Assembly: GCF_024449095.1 (NCBI RefSeq)
Contig: NZ_CP024628.1
Span: 62,001 to 126,000 of the forward strand
DNA: 64,000 nucleotides
Reading direction: 5' to 3'
From: Vibrio coralliilyticus
Lineage (GTDB): Bacteria > Pseudomonadota > Gammaproteobacteria > Enterobacterales > Vibrionaceae
The notes under the pieces: model-generated
What the model was told of the DNA's origin: nothing
What the model saw: the letters and a program-made list of their open reading frames with translations, nothing else
The model's database searches: none
Program-made: the position numbers and the translations under genes
Part shown: in pieces, positions 6,553-15,453 of the stretch
Numbering within the stretch: position 1 is the first letter of the stretch
Layout: each line of letters starts with the position of its first letter

Positions 6553-7917
6553 GTGAATGGACTTCCATCAATAACACTGCAAGAGTGTCAAAGTGCTCGT
6601 CAGGCAAGGGATGCGCGCTTTGATGGACGCTTTTATGTTGCAGTCAAAACGACAGGCATTTTCTGTCGTCCTATCTGCCCAGCAAATCTGCCCAAAGAAG
6701 AAAATGTCGAGTATTTTGTAGAGAAGGCACAAGCGCTTCAAGCGGGTTATAGACCTTGTTTGCGCTGCCGCCCTGACAGCGCGCCTAGTTCTTGGGCATG
6801 GAAAGGGGTAGAGACTACTTTTCTTCGGGCGTTGAAAATGATTGAGCATGGTGAACTGCAAAATCACAGCCTGAGTGAATTGGCGGAGCGGCTTGGTATC
6901 AGCGATCGGTACTTGAGGCAGCTTTTCCAAGACCACCTTGGAATGGCGCCTAAGCAATACGCGCTATACCATCAACTGATGTTCGCCAAGCAACTGCTTC
7001 ACTCCAGCTCTATGTCTGTCACAGATATTGCTTTTGCAAGTGGTTTTAAAAGTGTGCGCCGATTTAATGATGCGTTTAAGCAGGTCATTAAACTAACGCC
7101 CACACAAGTGAGAAAAGAGCAAACGGTGATGACCGTGGAAAATAGTTATATTGATTTGGCTTTCAAAGGCCCTTTGGATTGGCAGCATATGTTGGATTTT
7201 TACCGTATGAGAGCCATTGAAGGTTTAGAGCGGGTGAGTCATGAAAGCTACCAGAGAAAATTTGATCTCGAAGGTACGAGAGGCTGGTTTTCGATTCGGT
7301 ATCATAAGCCCGGAGTTATGCGGGTCGAATTTGAGTTATCTGATACCCGTCGCTTGAAGGCGTTAGTTAACCAGTTACGCAGAATGTTTGACTTAGATAC
7401 GGATATTTTAACCATAGAACAAAAACTGAACTCGATTAGCCCTAACTTGATAATACGGAGTGGAATTCGTATTCCGGGAGTTTGGAGCACTTGGGAAGGT
7501 GGAATCAGGGCGATTCTCGGCCAACAGGTATCGATCAAGGCTGCGATTGGGCAGTTGAATTTGCTGGTTCAAACCTTACAGCCTGAAGAGGTGACGCATT
7601 TTCCTACTCCACAAGAAGTCGCCTTAGCGGACCTTTCTTTTTTGCGTATGCCGCACAGTCGTAAAGAAACATTAGCGCGCTTTGCACGGTTTATGGTCGA
7701 ACAACCACAAGCAAACTTAGAACAATGGCTGGATGTCAAAGGGATTGGGCCATGGACAGTCAACTATGCGAGGCTAAGAGGAGAATCAGAGGCCAACTGC
7801 TTCCTTGATGGAGACTTAGTCGTGAAAAAAGCCCTGAGTCAATTTCCTGAACTGAACATTGAAAGTGTATCTCCATGGGGGAGTTACGCCACATTCCATT
7901 GCTGGAGCCACGCATGA
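6553..7917 (+). CDS. Ada-type regulator fused to AlkA glycosylase
   Basis: A three-part alkylation-damage protein. First comes the Ada zinc domain, with the four-cysteine pattern FCRPIC...PCLRC that accepts methyl groups from phosphotriesters. Next is an AraC-type helix-turn-helix (LSELAERLGISDRYLRQLF, then SVTDIAFASGFKSVRRF). The C-terminal part is a 3-methyladenine DNA glycosylase II, with WEGGIRAILGQQVS, the HhH motif VKGIGPWTVNYA and the catalytic Asp in LDGDLVV. It should sense methylation, activate its own operon and excise alkylated purines. The start is uncertain: GTG 6553 follows AGTAGG at good spacing, while a TTG at 6529 has GGG almost touching it. Its stop overlaps the ogt start by 4 bases. 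Confidence 0.92.
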   Translation: MNGLPSITLQECQSARQARDARFDGRFYVAVKTTGIFCRPICPANLPKEENVEYFVEKAQALQAGYRPCLRCRPDSAPSSWAWKGVETTFLRALKMIEHGELQNHSLSELAERLGISDRYLRQLFQDHLGMAPKQYALYHQLMFAKQLLHSSSMSVTDIAFASGFKSVRRFNDAFKQVIKLTPTQVRKEQTVMTVENSYIDLAFKGPLDWQHMLDFYRMRAIEGLERVSHESYQRKFDLEGTRGWFSIRYHKPGVMRVEFELSDTRRLKALVNQLRRMFDLDTDILTIEQKLNSISPNLIIRSGIRIPGVWSTWEGGIRAILGQQVSIKAAIGQLNLLVQTLQPEEVTHFPTPQEVALADLSFLRMPHSRKETLARFARFMVEQPQANLEQWLDVKGIGPWTVNYARLRGESEANCFLDGDLVVKKALSQFPELNIESVSPWGSYATFHCWSHA

Positions 7918-8405
7918 ACAAAAGCTACACCACTTTTAAGACGCCATTAGGACAAATGACTCTTCAGGCGAATGAGCAAGGTTTGTTGGGCGCTTGGTTT
8001 GAGACTCAGACCACACAACCTGAAGAGTTAGGCAAAAACGATAAAGATCATCCTATACTTATTAAAGCAATCAAACAGTTACAAGAGTATTTTTCCGGTA
8101 GTCGTAAGGAATTTGAGCTACCATTAGCAGCAGAAGGGACTATATTTCAGCAACAGGTGTGGGAAGCATTAACCACAATACCGTTTGGTGAAACATGGAG
8201 TTATCAGCAGCTTGCCGATGCGATAGGCAACCCAAAAGCGGTTAGGGCCGTGGGGTTGGCAAACGGTAAGAACCCTATTTCGGTGATTGTGCCTTGCCAT
8301 AGAGTGATAGGTAAAAGTGGTAAGTTAACGGGCTACGCGGGCGGGCTGGAAAGGAAAGCAGCATTGTTGAAAATAGAGCATTGGGAACCTGAGGAATGCG
8401 GTTAA
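7914..8405 (+). CDS. ogt: Methylated-DNA--protein-cysteine methyltransferase
   Basis: A 163-residue O6-methylguanine DNA methyltransferase that moves the alkyl group irreversibly to its own cysteine. The active site IVPCHRVIG is intact, as are the DNA-binding helix (WSYQQLADAIGNPKAVRAVG) and the GYAGGLERK turn. The ATG at 7914 overlaps the upstream TGA (ATGA), so it is translationally coupled to the Ada-AlkA protein; the in-frame start at 7875 lies inside that gene. Together the two genes supply all three activities that a classical Ada plus AlkA pair would provide. Confidence 0.95.
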   Translation: MNKSYTTFKTPLGQMTLQANEQGLLGAWFETQTTQPEELGKNDKDHPILIKAIKQLQEYFSGSRKEFELPLAAEGTIFQQQVWEALTTIPFGETWSYQQLADAIGNPKAVRAVGLANGKNPISVIVPCHRVIGKSGKLTGYAGGLERKAALLKIEHWEPEECG

Positions 8406-8761
8406 AACAAGGAATAGTCTCCTTGCTAGCAATGTTCATGCTGCAAGGATGTTTTGAAGAAAAACTTGAACGAATGATCAATCAGCAAACCTATGAGTTT
8501 GAAGGAGTATATGAAAATTTATACTCACAAGATTTGCTGTTGTTCAAAGATGCAATGGTCACCATTAGTCGTGTGGGGGCTCCAGAAATTACGAAACCTT
8601 TCTCAGTCGAGGATAATTTTCTCACTATTACGATGCGTAATAGCTCAAAGGAAAAGAGAGACGATATCGTTATGCGTATCCATGGGGATAAAGAAGCATT
8701 AACGTGCAGTGTATGTGCGAAGTATCAATTGGCGAGTGTCTGGCAGCGCCGGTTAGATTGA
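8396..8761 (+). CDS. Small putative lipoprotein
   Basis: A 121-residue protein with a short signal (MRLKQG, then a hydrophobic core) ending in a lipobox, MLQGC at about residues 15-19, so it is probably an acylated membrane lipoprotein. The mature part is polar, with YENLYSQDLLLFKDAMVTI and a late CSVC pair. I do not recognise the family. It overlaps the end of ogt by 10 bases and shares its operon, but nothing in it suggests DNA repair. The close GAGG before the ATG supports coupled translation. Confidence 0.72.
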   Translation: MRLKQGIVSLLAMFMLQGCFEEKLERMINQQTYEFEGVYENLYSQDLLLFKDAMVTISRVGAPEITKPFSVEDNFLTITMRNSSKEKRDDIVMRIHGDKEALTCSVCAKYQLASVWQRRLD

Positions 8762-8779
8762 TCGTTAAGGTGAAACCCC

Positions 8780-8807
8780 AGAAGGGCAGCATATTTGCTG
8801 CCCTTCT
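8780..8807. terminator. Bidirectional terminator between repair operon and nhaD
   Basis: A 12-bp perfect stem, AGAAGGGCAGCA with TGCTGCCCTTCT, around TATT lies between convergent genes and has short T tracts on both sides. Confidence 0.85.
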
Positions 8808-8823
8808 TTGGTAAACAGTATCG

Positions 8824-10257
8824 TTAAAAGAGGGCTGAGTTGAGCATGAGGTGCAGCGCGATACTTGCAGCATAACCAATACCTATTACGGGAGCCCATT
8901 TGAGGTGCCCAAAGAAAGTATATTTACCATGTGCGGCGCCCATCAGAGCGACACCCGCAGCAGAACCAATCGAGAGTAAGCTACCACCGACACCCGCAGT
9001 TAGGGTTACCAGTAACCAGTTGCCCATTGACATTTCTGGCTCCATGGTTAAAACAGCGAACATGACGGGAATATTATCGACGATGGCAGACAGGATCCCG
9101 ACCATTACGTTGGCCCAAATTGGATCCCATTGGCTGTACATGACTTCTGACACTAGGCCTAAATAACCGAGTAAACTTAATCCTCCAACACACATGACGA
9201 CACCATAGAAGAAAAGTAACGTATCCCACTCTGCATGAGATACTCTTCTAAACACATCAAATGGTACAACAGACCCCAGTCTTTTTAAGGCAAGATCATC
9301 TCGGTTTGCAATCGCAAGTGCAGCTTTTTTATGCAGAGAAGCTTTGAGTGTTTTACGTAGGAAGAAGCCAAAGAATTGAAGGTAGGCTAAGCCCATCATC
9401 ATCCCAATCACTGGTGGGAAGTGCAGTACGGCGTGGAAAGCGACAGCTGTGGCAATAGTTAGAATGAATAATCCCACAATTCGGCGTGCCCCGCGTTTAA
9501 GTTCTACGTGCTGGTGGACAACATCCGGTGTGGTGATCGGCACAAACATCGACATAATAATCGCAGGCACGAGATAATTAGCAACGGAAGGTAAGAATAA
9601 GGGCATAAACTCAGAGAAAGAAACATAGCCGGCTTGCCACACCATCAATGTCGTAATGTCTCCAAATGGACTAAATGCTCCACCAGCATTGGCAGCGATA
9701 ACGATATTGATACACGCTAGGTTGATGAACTTGGGGTTATTACCCGCGACTTTCATGACCACAGCGCACATCAATAAAGCTGTTGTGAGGTTATCGGCAA
9801 TGGGGGAAATAAAAAATGCCAGAATACCTGTTAGCCAGAATAGCGACTTGTAATTAAAGCCTTTTCCGACCATCCAAGCTTGCAGTGCGTCAAACAGCCG
9901 CCTCTCTTCCATAGCGCTGATATAGGTCATGGCGACGAGTAGGAAGAGCAACAGCTCAGCGTATTCCAATAGGTTATGTTCGAGTGCTGATTTGGCAACT
10001 TCGATTTGCCCGTGTTGCGAGTACACATAGCCAATCATGGCCCATATTAAACCAGCGGCAAGCAGGACAGGTTTAGATTTCCTCAATGACAGGTATTCTT
10101 CTAACATCACCAATGCATATGCACAGGTGAAAATCAGAATAGCCACATAGCCAATGGTTGATTGAGTTAATGGTAAGGTTTCATGTGTGTTGTTGGCTGC
10201 AAAAGTCGAAAAGGGAAGCAATAAAAGGGCGACAAAAGCGGACCACTGCAATTTCAT
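8824..10257 (-). CDS. nhaD: Na+/H+ antiporter NhaD
   Basis: A 477-residue inner-membrane ion transporter of the NhaD type (IT superfamily), which exchanges Na+ or Li+ for protons and supports salt and alkaline tolerance. It starts with a cleavable-looking signal (MKLQWS...FAANN), then has about a dozen membrane helices. Conserved polar membrane motifs include FFISPIADNLTTALL, ANAGGAFSPFGDITTLMVW and IVDNIPVMFAVL; their buried Asp, Asn and Thr residues are the family's transport residues. Length equals that of known Vibrio NhaD proteins. It stands alone with its own promoter region at about 10258-10410. Confidence 0.93.
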   Translation of the reverse strand: MKLQWSAFVALLLLPFSTFAANNTHETLPLTQSTIGYVAILIFTCAYALVMLEEYLSLRKSKPVLLAAGLIWAMIGYVYSQHGQIEVAKSALEHNLLEYAELLLFLLVAMTYISAMEERRLFDALQAWMVGKGFNYKSLFWLTGILAFFISPIADNLTTALLMCAVVMKVAGNNPKFINLACINIVIAANAGGAFSPFGDITTLMVWQAGYVSFSEFMPLFLPSVANYLVPAIIMSMFVPITTPDVVHQHVELKRGARRIVGLFILTIATAVAFHAVLHFPPVIGMMMGLAYLQFFGFFLRKTLKASLHKKAALAIANRDDLALKRLGSVVPFDVFRRVSHAEWDTLLFFYGVVMCVGGLSLLGYLGLVSEVMYSQWDPIWANVMVGILSAIVDNIPVMFAVLTMEPEMSMGNWLLVTLTAGVGGSLLSIGSAAGVALMGAAHGKYTFFGHLKWAPVIGIGYAASIALHLMLNSALF

Positions 10258-10411
10258 ACTTTCATTCCTTGAAAAGAAGTGCGTTGTTATGGTGGCTCTA
10301 TTCTAAAGAGGTTTTGATTATTGGTATGTGAGATAGGTTTGATCTGCTTGAATTATCGCCAGTTTCTCTCAAAAAGGCATTCTAGTCATTGAGTTGGCAA
10401 AGCTCTTGGTG

Positions 10412-10435
10412 CCCCTCAACACGTATGTTGAGGGG
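10412..10435 (-). other. Hairpin after the HAF-like gene
   Basis: CCCCTCAACA and TGTTGAGGGG form a perfect 10-bp stem around CGTA, 10 bases past the stop at 10445. No T-run follows on the minus strand, so it may protect the transcript end or act as a weak terminator. Confidence 0.6.
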
Positions 10436-10444
10436 GATTAGTAT

Positions 10445-11602
10445 TTACTTTTGAACTACGACTAACTGATACACAGCAGCGCCTTCATAGTAGCCTCCGC
10501 TTTTCGGACGTAGTGATGTTGCCATCAACAAACTTGTGTTAATACCAAACCAGCCTGCCAAGTAATTTTCAGGATCATTGAATTCATCATTAAGGTCATA
10601 AATGTTACCTTTACTGTCCCAAAGTACCGGTCTTAGGAATAAGTCGTCCCCACCTGGGAAGTTGGATGAAGTTGCCCCTGCAATGTAGTCATTTTCTAGT
10701 ACGTGTGTGGCTCTTGTTCCACCATAGGTCGACTCTTCCATAGGCAGTCTTTGCTGTGAGTTGATGCTATATCTCCAAGGGCTTGCATAGCTGACACGAT
10801 CAACGCCTGCAATAAGACCGGAGTTGTTTACTGCGGTTGCAAGTGTGCCCCAAGGGTAATCACTTTGCTCGAGTATGATTTGGTTTTTTTGACCTTTTTT
10901 ATCCCAGTAAGTGGCGGTTTCATTGTTGATTTCATCGCTATAACTACTACCAACCACTGTGCCTTTGTTGTTATTATCAGTGGCTTCAGAAATGACATTC
11001 TCAGACGTATTTTCTAGGATCTCTAAACCTGATTTCTCATCCCAACGCCAAGCCAGTGTGGCACGCTCCCCTGCTGGACCAGGAAAGACTGCTGTTCCTA
11101 CAAGCTGCCCATTCTCGTTTATATTAATGTTATCCTGCCCCATTTGTTGCGCTGACCCCAGTTCATTTTCTTCAATAAACTGTTGGATTGGTAGATCAAC
11201 TTCATCTTGTAAACTTTGGATGTCGCCTTTGTTTGTCCAAATTGCAGAGTAGCAAGAGTTGGCATCACAGACTTTAGCGGTGGCGTCACCATTATTGTTA
11301 ATATCCTTTGGATCTGAGCTAATGATGTCTTCTGTAATAAGCCATTCGACGCCTTTACTTTCACTCCAGCGATACATCGCTCGTGAGGAAAAGTCAGGTA
11401 AATCTGGCCAAGTGGAATTTGAGTCTACAAAACCAATAACCTGATTACTCTCACTCACGACTCTTGGGAAGTCGGGAATATCTGAGACTTTTTTAAATTC
11501 AAAAGAGATGCGGTTTGGTTCTGTCGTTTGAACCTGATAATTCGCCATAGCGAATGAAGAGATAAAAGGTGCAATAGCGATAGCAACACCGAGCATTTTC
11601 AT
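10445..11602 (-). CDS. Secreted protein with HAF-like repeats
   Basis: A 385-residue protein with a Sec signal (MKMLGVAIAIAPF...AMA-NYQ). The mature part carries repeated blocks of about 50-60 residues with the pattern xxINxNGxxVG followed by AxxW, for example ININENGQLVGTAVF, ATDNNNKGTVVGSSY and AVNNSGLIAGVDRV. These resemble the HAF/DUF3466-type repeat proteins of marine gammaproteobacteria, which probably form a propeller in the periplasm or outside the cell. Function is unknown. It is transcribed alone from the long AT-rich gap upstream. Confidence 0.7.
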   Translation of the reverse strand: MKMLGVAIAIAPFISSFAMANYQVQTTEPNRISFEFKKVSDIPDFPRVVSESNQVIGFVDSNSTWPDLPDFSSRAMYRWSESKGVEWLITEDIISSDPKDINNNGDATAKVCDANSCYSAIWTNKGDIQSLQDEVDLPIQQFIEENELGSAQQMGQDNININENGQLVGTAVFPGPAGERATLAWRWDEKSGLEILENTSENVISEATDNNNKGTVVGSSYSDEINNETATYWDKKGQKNQIILEQSDYPWGTLATAVNNSGLIAGVDRVSYASPWRYSINSQQRLPMEESTYGGTRATHVLENDYIAGATSSNFPGGDDLFLRPVLWDSKGNIYDLNDEFNDPENYLAGWFGINTSLLMATSLRPKSGGYYEGAAVYQLVVVQK

Positions 11603-12021
11603 TGTGTTCTTCCTTGTGTTTTATATGAACTTCACTGGTTAGTTAACCTCCTTCATCGTTAAGTTTTAATATTTGTTTTTCAAATGTTAAATTATGATTA
11701 ATGTTTTGTTGCGTACATTCTTATTTATAATTAATGATTGCTTAATCAAATATAATTTTTGAATGCCTTGCCTTTACTGGACTCTCAACCATGTACAGGC
11801 GTTTCTACTTTTAGTCTATAAAAATCGGTGAGTTTTATGGATTTTATCTTGGCTTGTTTTCTTTTATCTTTGTAACTTAAGTTGAATTTTTATCTGTTAT
11901 TTTTGGGTTAAAATTCAATTTCAGGTTTCCGTCATTGGTGATATTTACAATTGTTATTAATTCTCATTTGCATATTTGTTAAAGTAAGCGGAATTCCTAT
12001 CAATTTTAATTGAGATACAGC
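11603..12021. other. AT-rich divergent intergenic region
   Basis: About 420 bases with no gene, rich in A and T, between the HAF-like gene and the AraC regulator. It must hold both promoters. The only recognisable site is the Fur-box-like sequence at 11953-11971. Confidence 0.6.
11953..11971 (-). promoter_or_regulatory. Candidate Fur box upstream of the AraC gene
   Basis: Read on the minus strand the 19 bases are GCAAATGAGAATTAATAAC, matching the Fur consensus at about 13 of 19 positions by eye. The same GCAAATGAGA core occurs before the TonB receptor. It lies about 50 bases before the regulator's start. The match is by eye only. Confidence 0.5.
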
Positions 12022-12954
12022 ATGACGACAGGCAAATCCATAGAACAGCCTTCTAACGCGTTTAGTCGGATAAGCAAGGTACTGTCGTTTATTCATCAGC
12101 ACATCAGTGAACCGCTATCACTGGATGATATTGCCCGTCAAAGCTGTTGGTCACGCTGGCAACTGCAGCGCGTATTTCAGACAGAAACAGGCATGGCTGT
12201 GGCCACTTATGTTCGAGAGCTCAAACTCAGTCAGGCAGCAGAAAGGTTGATAGACACTTCTGATAGAGTGATTGATATCGCTCTGGAGCTTGGCTTTAGC
12301 TCAGAAATCAGCTTCAGTCGCTCGTTCAAGCAAGTGTTTGGCCTCAGTCCCAGAGCTTATCGTAAACAAGGTCTCAGAACGGGGTTACGTAAACCCATTC
12401 AGGTCTCTCAACGCACGGCTGAAGAGGCCTGTCCTCTTTTCGTTGAAGTGAAAGTGGAATTCAAAAGTGAGTTTTTCCTAAAAGGGCTTCATGGTGAAAT
12501 TAATGGCTTATTCGCACTCAATCCTGACTTTCAGCAAAAAGTCCCTGAACTGTGGCGCCGGCTAGAGCAAACCATCCCAGACGAAACTGAGCGGCAGCTT
12601 GCTTTAACAGGCGTCATTGATATCACTCAAAGCCATTTTGACGGCAGTAATATGGAATATTGGGCAGGGGTGGAATTAACCGATGATCTGTTGTTGCCTC
12701 AACTACCTTCTGCCATCTCTTCTGAACTGAGTACCTTGGTGGTGCCTGCGCAAACGTACGCGGTTGTTAAACATTGTGGCCCAGTGGTGCATTTGCCAAA
12801 AACGCTGGAGTGGTTTCTGCTTAATTGGTTACCTAATTCTGGCTATCGAGGTATTGATGGCTATGAACTCGAATGCTATCCCGCCAATTACAATCAACAT
12901 GATACCGATGCAGTTATGGAATATTGGATTCCTGTTGAACGCTTGTCTCAATGA
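12022..12954 (+). CDS. AraC-family regulator with GyrI-like domain
   Basis: A roughly 310-residue regulator. The N-terminal 100 residues hold two helix-turn-helix motifs (LDDIARQSCWSRWQLQRVF and VIDIALELGFSSEISFSRSFK), then a GyrI-like effector-binding domain (SEFFLKGLHGEI, ending in DAVMEYWIPV), the Rob/SoxS-plus-sensor layout. It sits 140 bases before a ferrioxamine/ferrichrome-type TonB receptor in the same direction and both have Fur-like boxes, so it probably activates that receptor in response to the siderophore (inference). The ATG at 12022 is preferred over a TTG four codons upstream because GAGA precedes it at about 7 bases. Confidence 0.85.
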   Translation: MTTGKSIEQPSNAFSRISKVLSFIHQHISEPLSLDDIARQSCWSRWQLQRVFQTETGMAVATYVRELKLSQAAERLIDTSDRVIDIALELGFSSEISFSRSFKQVFGLSPRAYRKQGLRTGLRKPIQVSQRTAEEACPLFVEVKVEFKSEFFLKGLHGEINGLFALNPDFQQKVPELWRRLEQTIPDETERQLALTGVIDITQSHFDGSNMEYWAGVELTDDLLLPQLPSAISSELSTLVVPAQTYAVVKHCGPVVHLPKTLEWFLLNWLPNSGYRGIDGYELECYPANYNQHDTDAVMEYWIPVERLSQ

Positions 12955-13044
12955 TCAAATGAACGACCTACTGATAGTTAACTAAATTATTTCGCGTAAG
13001 ATGCACCAAATTGTTAACTTTCCTGTTTCTCAGGTTTGTAGAAT

Positions 13045-13063
13045 GCAAATGAGATTTATTCTT
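13045..13063 (+). promoter_or_regulatory. Candidate Fur box upstream of the TonB receptor
   Basis: GCAAATGAGATTTATTCTT matches about 12 of 19 positions of the Fur consensus, lies 31 bases before the receptor start and shares its left half with the site at 11953-11971. Typical placement for iron repression of a siderophore receptor. Confidence 0.5.
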
Positions 13064-13094
13064 AATAAGAAAAGCATTGGTACTTGAGGGACAC

Positions 13095-15218
13095 ATGACA
13101 ACTCCAACAAATTTTAAGCGCTCAACACATACTTTAGCGCTGCTTACCGCCTTTTCAGCCCCCGTAATGGCTGCGGATGAAGTCAGTCAAGATACAACAG
13201 AACTAGAAACCATTACGGTGATGGGCAAAGCCTATCGCAATACGGCAACCAAGACATCGCTAGAACCTGAAGAAACACCACAAAGTATCTCGATTATTGA
13301 AGGAGAGCAGCTTGAACAGCGTGGTGTCACTTCTATCAATCAAGCATTGCGATACGTACCGGGTGTCGCGACTGAGAACCGAGGTAGCTCGGTAACCATG
13401 TTTGATGATTTCACCATACGTGGTTTCCAGACAAAAAACCTCAATTACTATGACGGTCTGTCGATGCTCCACCTAACAGGCTGGAACTTGCAACCTCAGG
13501 TAGATCCTATTGCGCTCCAGCAAGTGGAGATCTTTAAAGGCCCCACCTCTGTACTGTATGGTGCGATGCCTCCTGGTGGTATGGTCAATATGATAGCCAA
13601 AACACCTCAAGAAGAAGCGTCAACCAAAGTGGGTGTTGCCACCGGCTCAAGAAATCTGATGCGAGCCTCGATTGATACGACAGGTCAAATTGGTGACAGT
13701 GACTTTTCATATCGCTTAATTGCGCTGGCACGTAAACAAGACAGCCAAGTTGATAATGCCGAAGAAGAGCGTTATGTGTTGGCTCCGAGCTTGGATTGGC
13801 AGGCAACAGACAAAACTTTGGTTAACTTTAATGTTTACTATCAGAATGACCCTTCAATGGGCATTAACTCTTCTATGCCATTAGAGGTGTTAGAAAAGAG
13901 CGCTCCTTCCGTGTCGATGGGGGATGTAAACTGGAGTAAGTTTGAACGTGAAGTTTTAATGGTGGGTTACAAAATCAACCACGAATTCAATTCAAACTGG
14001 ACGTTGCTACAAAACGCTCGTTTCATTGATGCAAGTTTGTATCAAGAGAACACCTACCACACAGCGGGACTGAATTCTGATGGAACGCTCACTCGCACTC
14101 CTTACTCGACAGATGAAGAGCTAAAAGGGTTTGTTATTGATAATCAAGTGTCTGGTATCGTTGACATAGCGGGCATTGAAAATAATCTGTTATTTGGCAT
14201 TGATTACCAGTCTATGGACGGGAACACGGTTTATTCCGAGTATGGTGTTGATGCTTCAAGTGGGTTCGGGAAGTTTGAACCGCTCAATCCAAACAATAAT
14301 TTGTTGGATCGCGATGATCTGACTAAAACAAGTGAATATTTAGATGATAGCGAATCGAAACAGCTAGGTATTTACTTCCAAGATCAGGTTCGACTTGATC
14401 AACTGGTACTGATTGGTGGTGGTCGCTTCGATCAGTATGAATCAGAAAGCGTGTACTACTCGACAAAGTCTGATCACAATCATTTCACGTATCGTGTCGG
14501 TGCGCTGTATGAGTTAGAGAATGGCCTGTCACCGTTTGCAAGCTACGCGACCAGTTTTGAACCTGCGCCCGGTGTAGATAAAAACAATAGAGCTTTTGAC
14601 CCTGAAACGGGCGAACAAGTGGAAGTGGGTGTGAAATACATGTCAGCGGATATGTCCAAAACAGCAACGGCCTCATTGTTCCATATCACCAAGAAGAACA
14701 TGTTGATGACGGATCCAAGCAACGTATATGGTCCTCGTATTCAAGTCGGTGAAGCGGTGTCTCAAGGAATAGAGTTAGAAGGCCGTTGGTTTGCATCCGA
14801 GAGTCTAGATATTGCAGCATCCTATACCTATCTTGATATGGAAATTACCAAAGACTCAGGCAATGACCTAGAAGGTACCACGCCAGTCTACGTACCAGAG
14901 CACAGTGCGAATATCTGGGCCAACTACAAGGTGTTTACTGGTCTACTTGCGGGTACTCGTATCAGTGGCGGTGCCCGTTATGTGGGAGAAATGGAAATGA
15001 ATGCGGCCAACACTCAGGGCAAAGTTCCATCGTACACTGCGGTAGATATGTCAGTTGGGTATGATTTAGGTCATGTGAGTGAATCTCTTAACGGAGCAAC
15101 GGCCAATTTAATCGTGAACAACGTATTTGATAAAGAATACTACTCTTGCTACAACCAATATAACTGTTGGTTTGGTGCAGAGCAGTCTGTTGAAGTGAAC
15201 GTCAAATACGAGTTCTAA
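13095..15218 (+). CDS. TonB-dependent siderophore receptor, FhuA/FoxA type
   Basis: A 707-residue outer-membrane receptor importing a ferric siderophore with TonB energy. It begins with a Sec signal (ending VMAADE), then a TonB box-like ETITVMG and the plug domain (ETPQSISII, then FTIRGF, then VEIFKGPTSVLYG and PPGGMVNM). A 22-strand barrel follows, ending in aromatic YEF. The GWNLQPQVDP segment and the late Cys pair (SCYNQYNCW) resemble hydroxamate receptors such as FhuA, FoxA or DesA. The ATG at 13095 is chosen for the GAGGGA 5 bases upstream; an in-frame start lies at 13077. The neighbouring AraC gene is its likely regulator. Confidence 0.92.
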   Translation: MTTPTNFKRSTHTLALLTAFSAPVMAADEVSQDTTELETITVMGKAYRNTATKTSLEPEETPQSISIIEGEQLEQRGVTSINQALRYVPGVATENRGSSVTMFDDFTIRGFQTKNLNYYDGLSMLHLTGWNLQPQVDPIALQQVEIFKGPTSVLYGAMPPGGMVNMIAKTPQEEASTKVGVATGSRNLMRASIDTTGQIGDSDFSYRLIALARKQDSQVDNAEEERYVLAPSLDWQATDKTLVNFNVYYQNDPSMGINSSMPLEVLEKSAPSVSMGDVNWSKFEREVLMVGYKINHEFNSNWTLLQNARFIDASLYQENTYHTAGLNSDGTLTRTPYSTDEELKGFVIDNQVSGIVDIAGIENNLLFGIDYQSMDGNTVYSEYGVDASSGFGKFEPLNPNNNLLDRDDLTKTSEYLDDSESKQLGIYFQDQVRLDQLVLIGGGRFDQYESESVYYSTKSDHNHFTYRVGALYELENGLSPFASYATSFEPAPGVDKNNRAFDPETGEQVEVGVKYMSADMSKTATASLFHITKKNMLMTDPSNVYGPRIQVGEAVSQGIELEGRWFASESLDIAASYTYLDMEITKDSGNDLEGTTPVYVPEHSANIWANYKVFTGLLAGTRISGGARYVGEMEMNAANTQGKVPSYTAVDMSVGYDLGHVSESLNGATANLIVNNVFDKEYYSCYNQYNCWFGAEQSVEVNVKYEF

Positions 15219-15453
15219 TGACCATTATTTAGTCTTAATGGTTCACTCCTACCACTAAAGTTGCTTTTAGCAAATGGTACCGAGTTTGGCGCATAGTAAG
15301 CGGCTCTGACTTAGGTCGCTTTTTCCTCATCACGTTCTAAGTTCTGTCGCTACTTCAAAGGCTTGAAGAGGCATTTAATCAATCCTTGTCTATACTGAAC
15401 CTGAATACTGATAAATAGTATGAATGGCTAAAAAGGATAGGTAAGGGGGCTCT

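Noticed and set aside
10412..10435. Strong Rho-independent terminator
   Set aside because: The stem is perfect but no T-run follows on the relevant strand; kept only as a hairpin.
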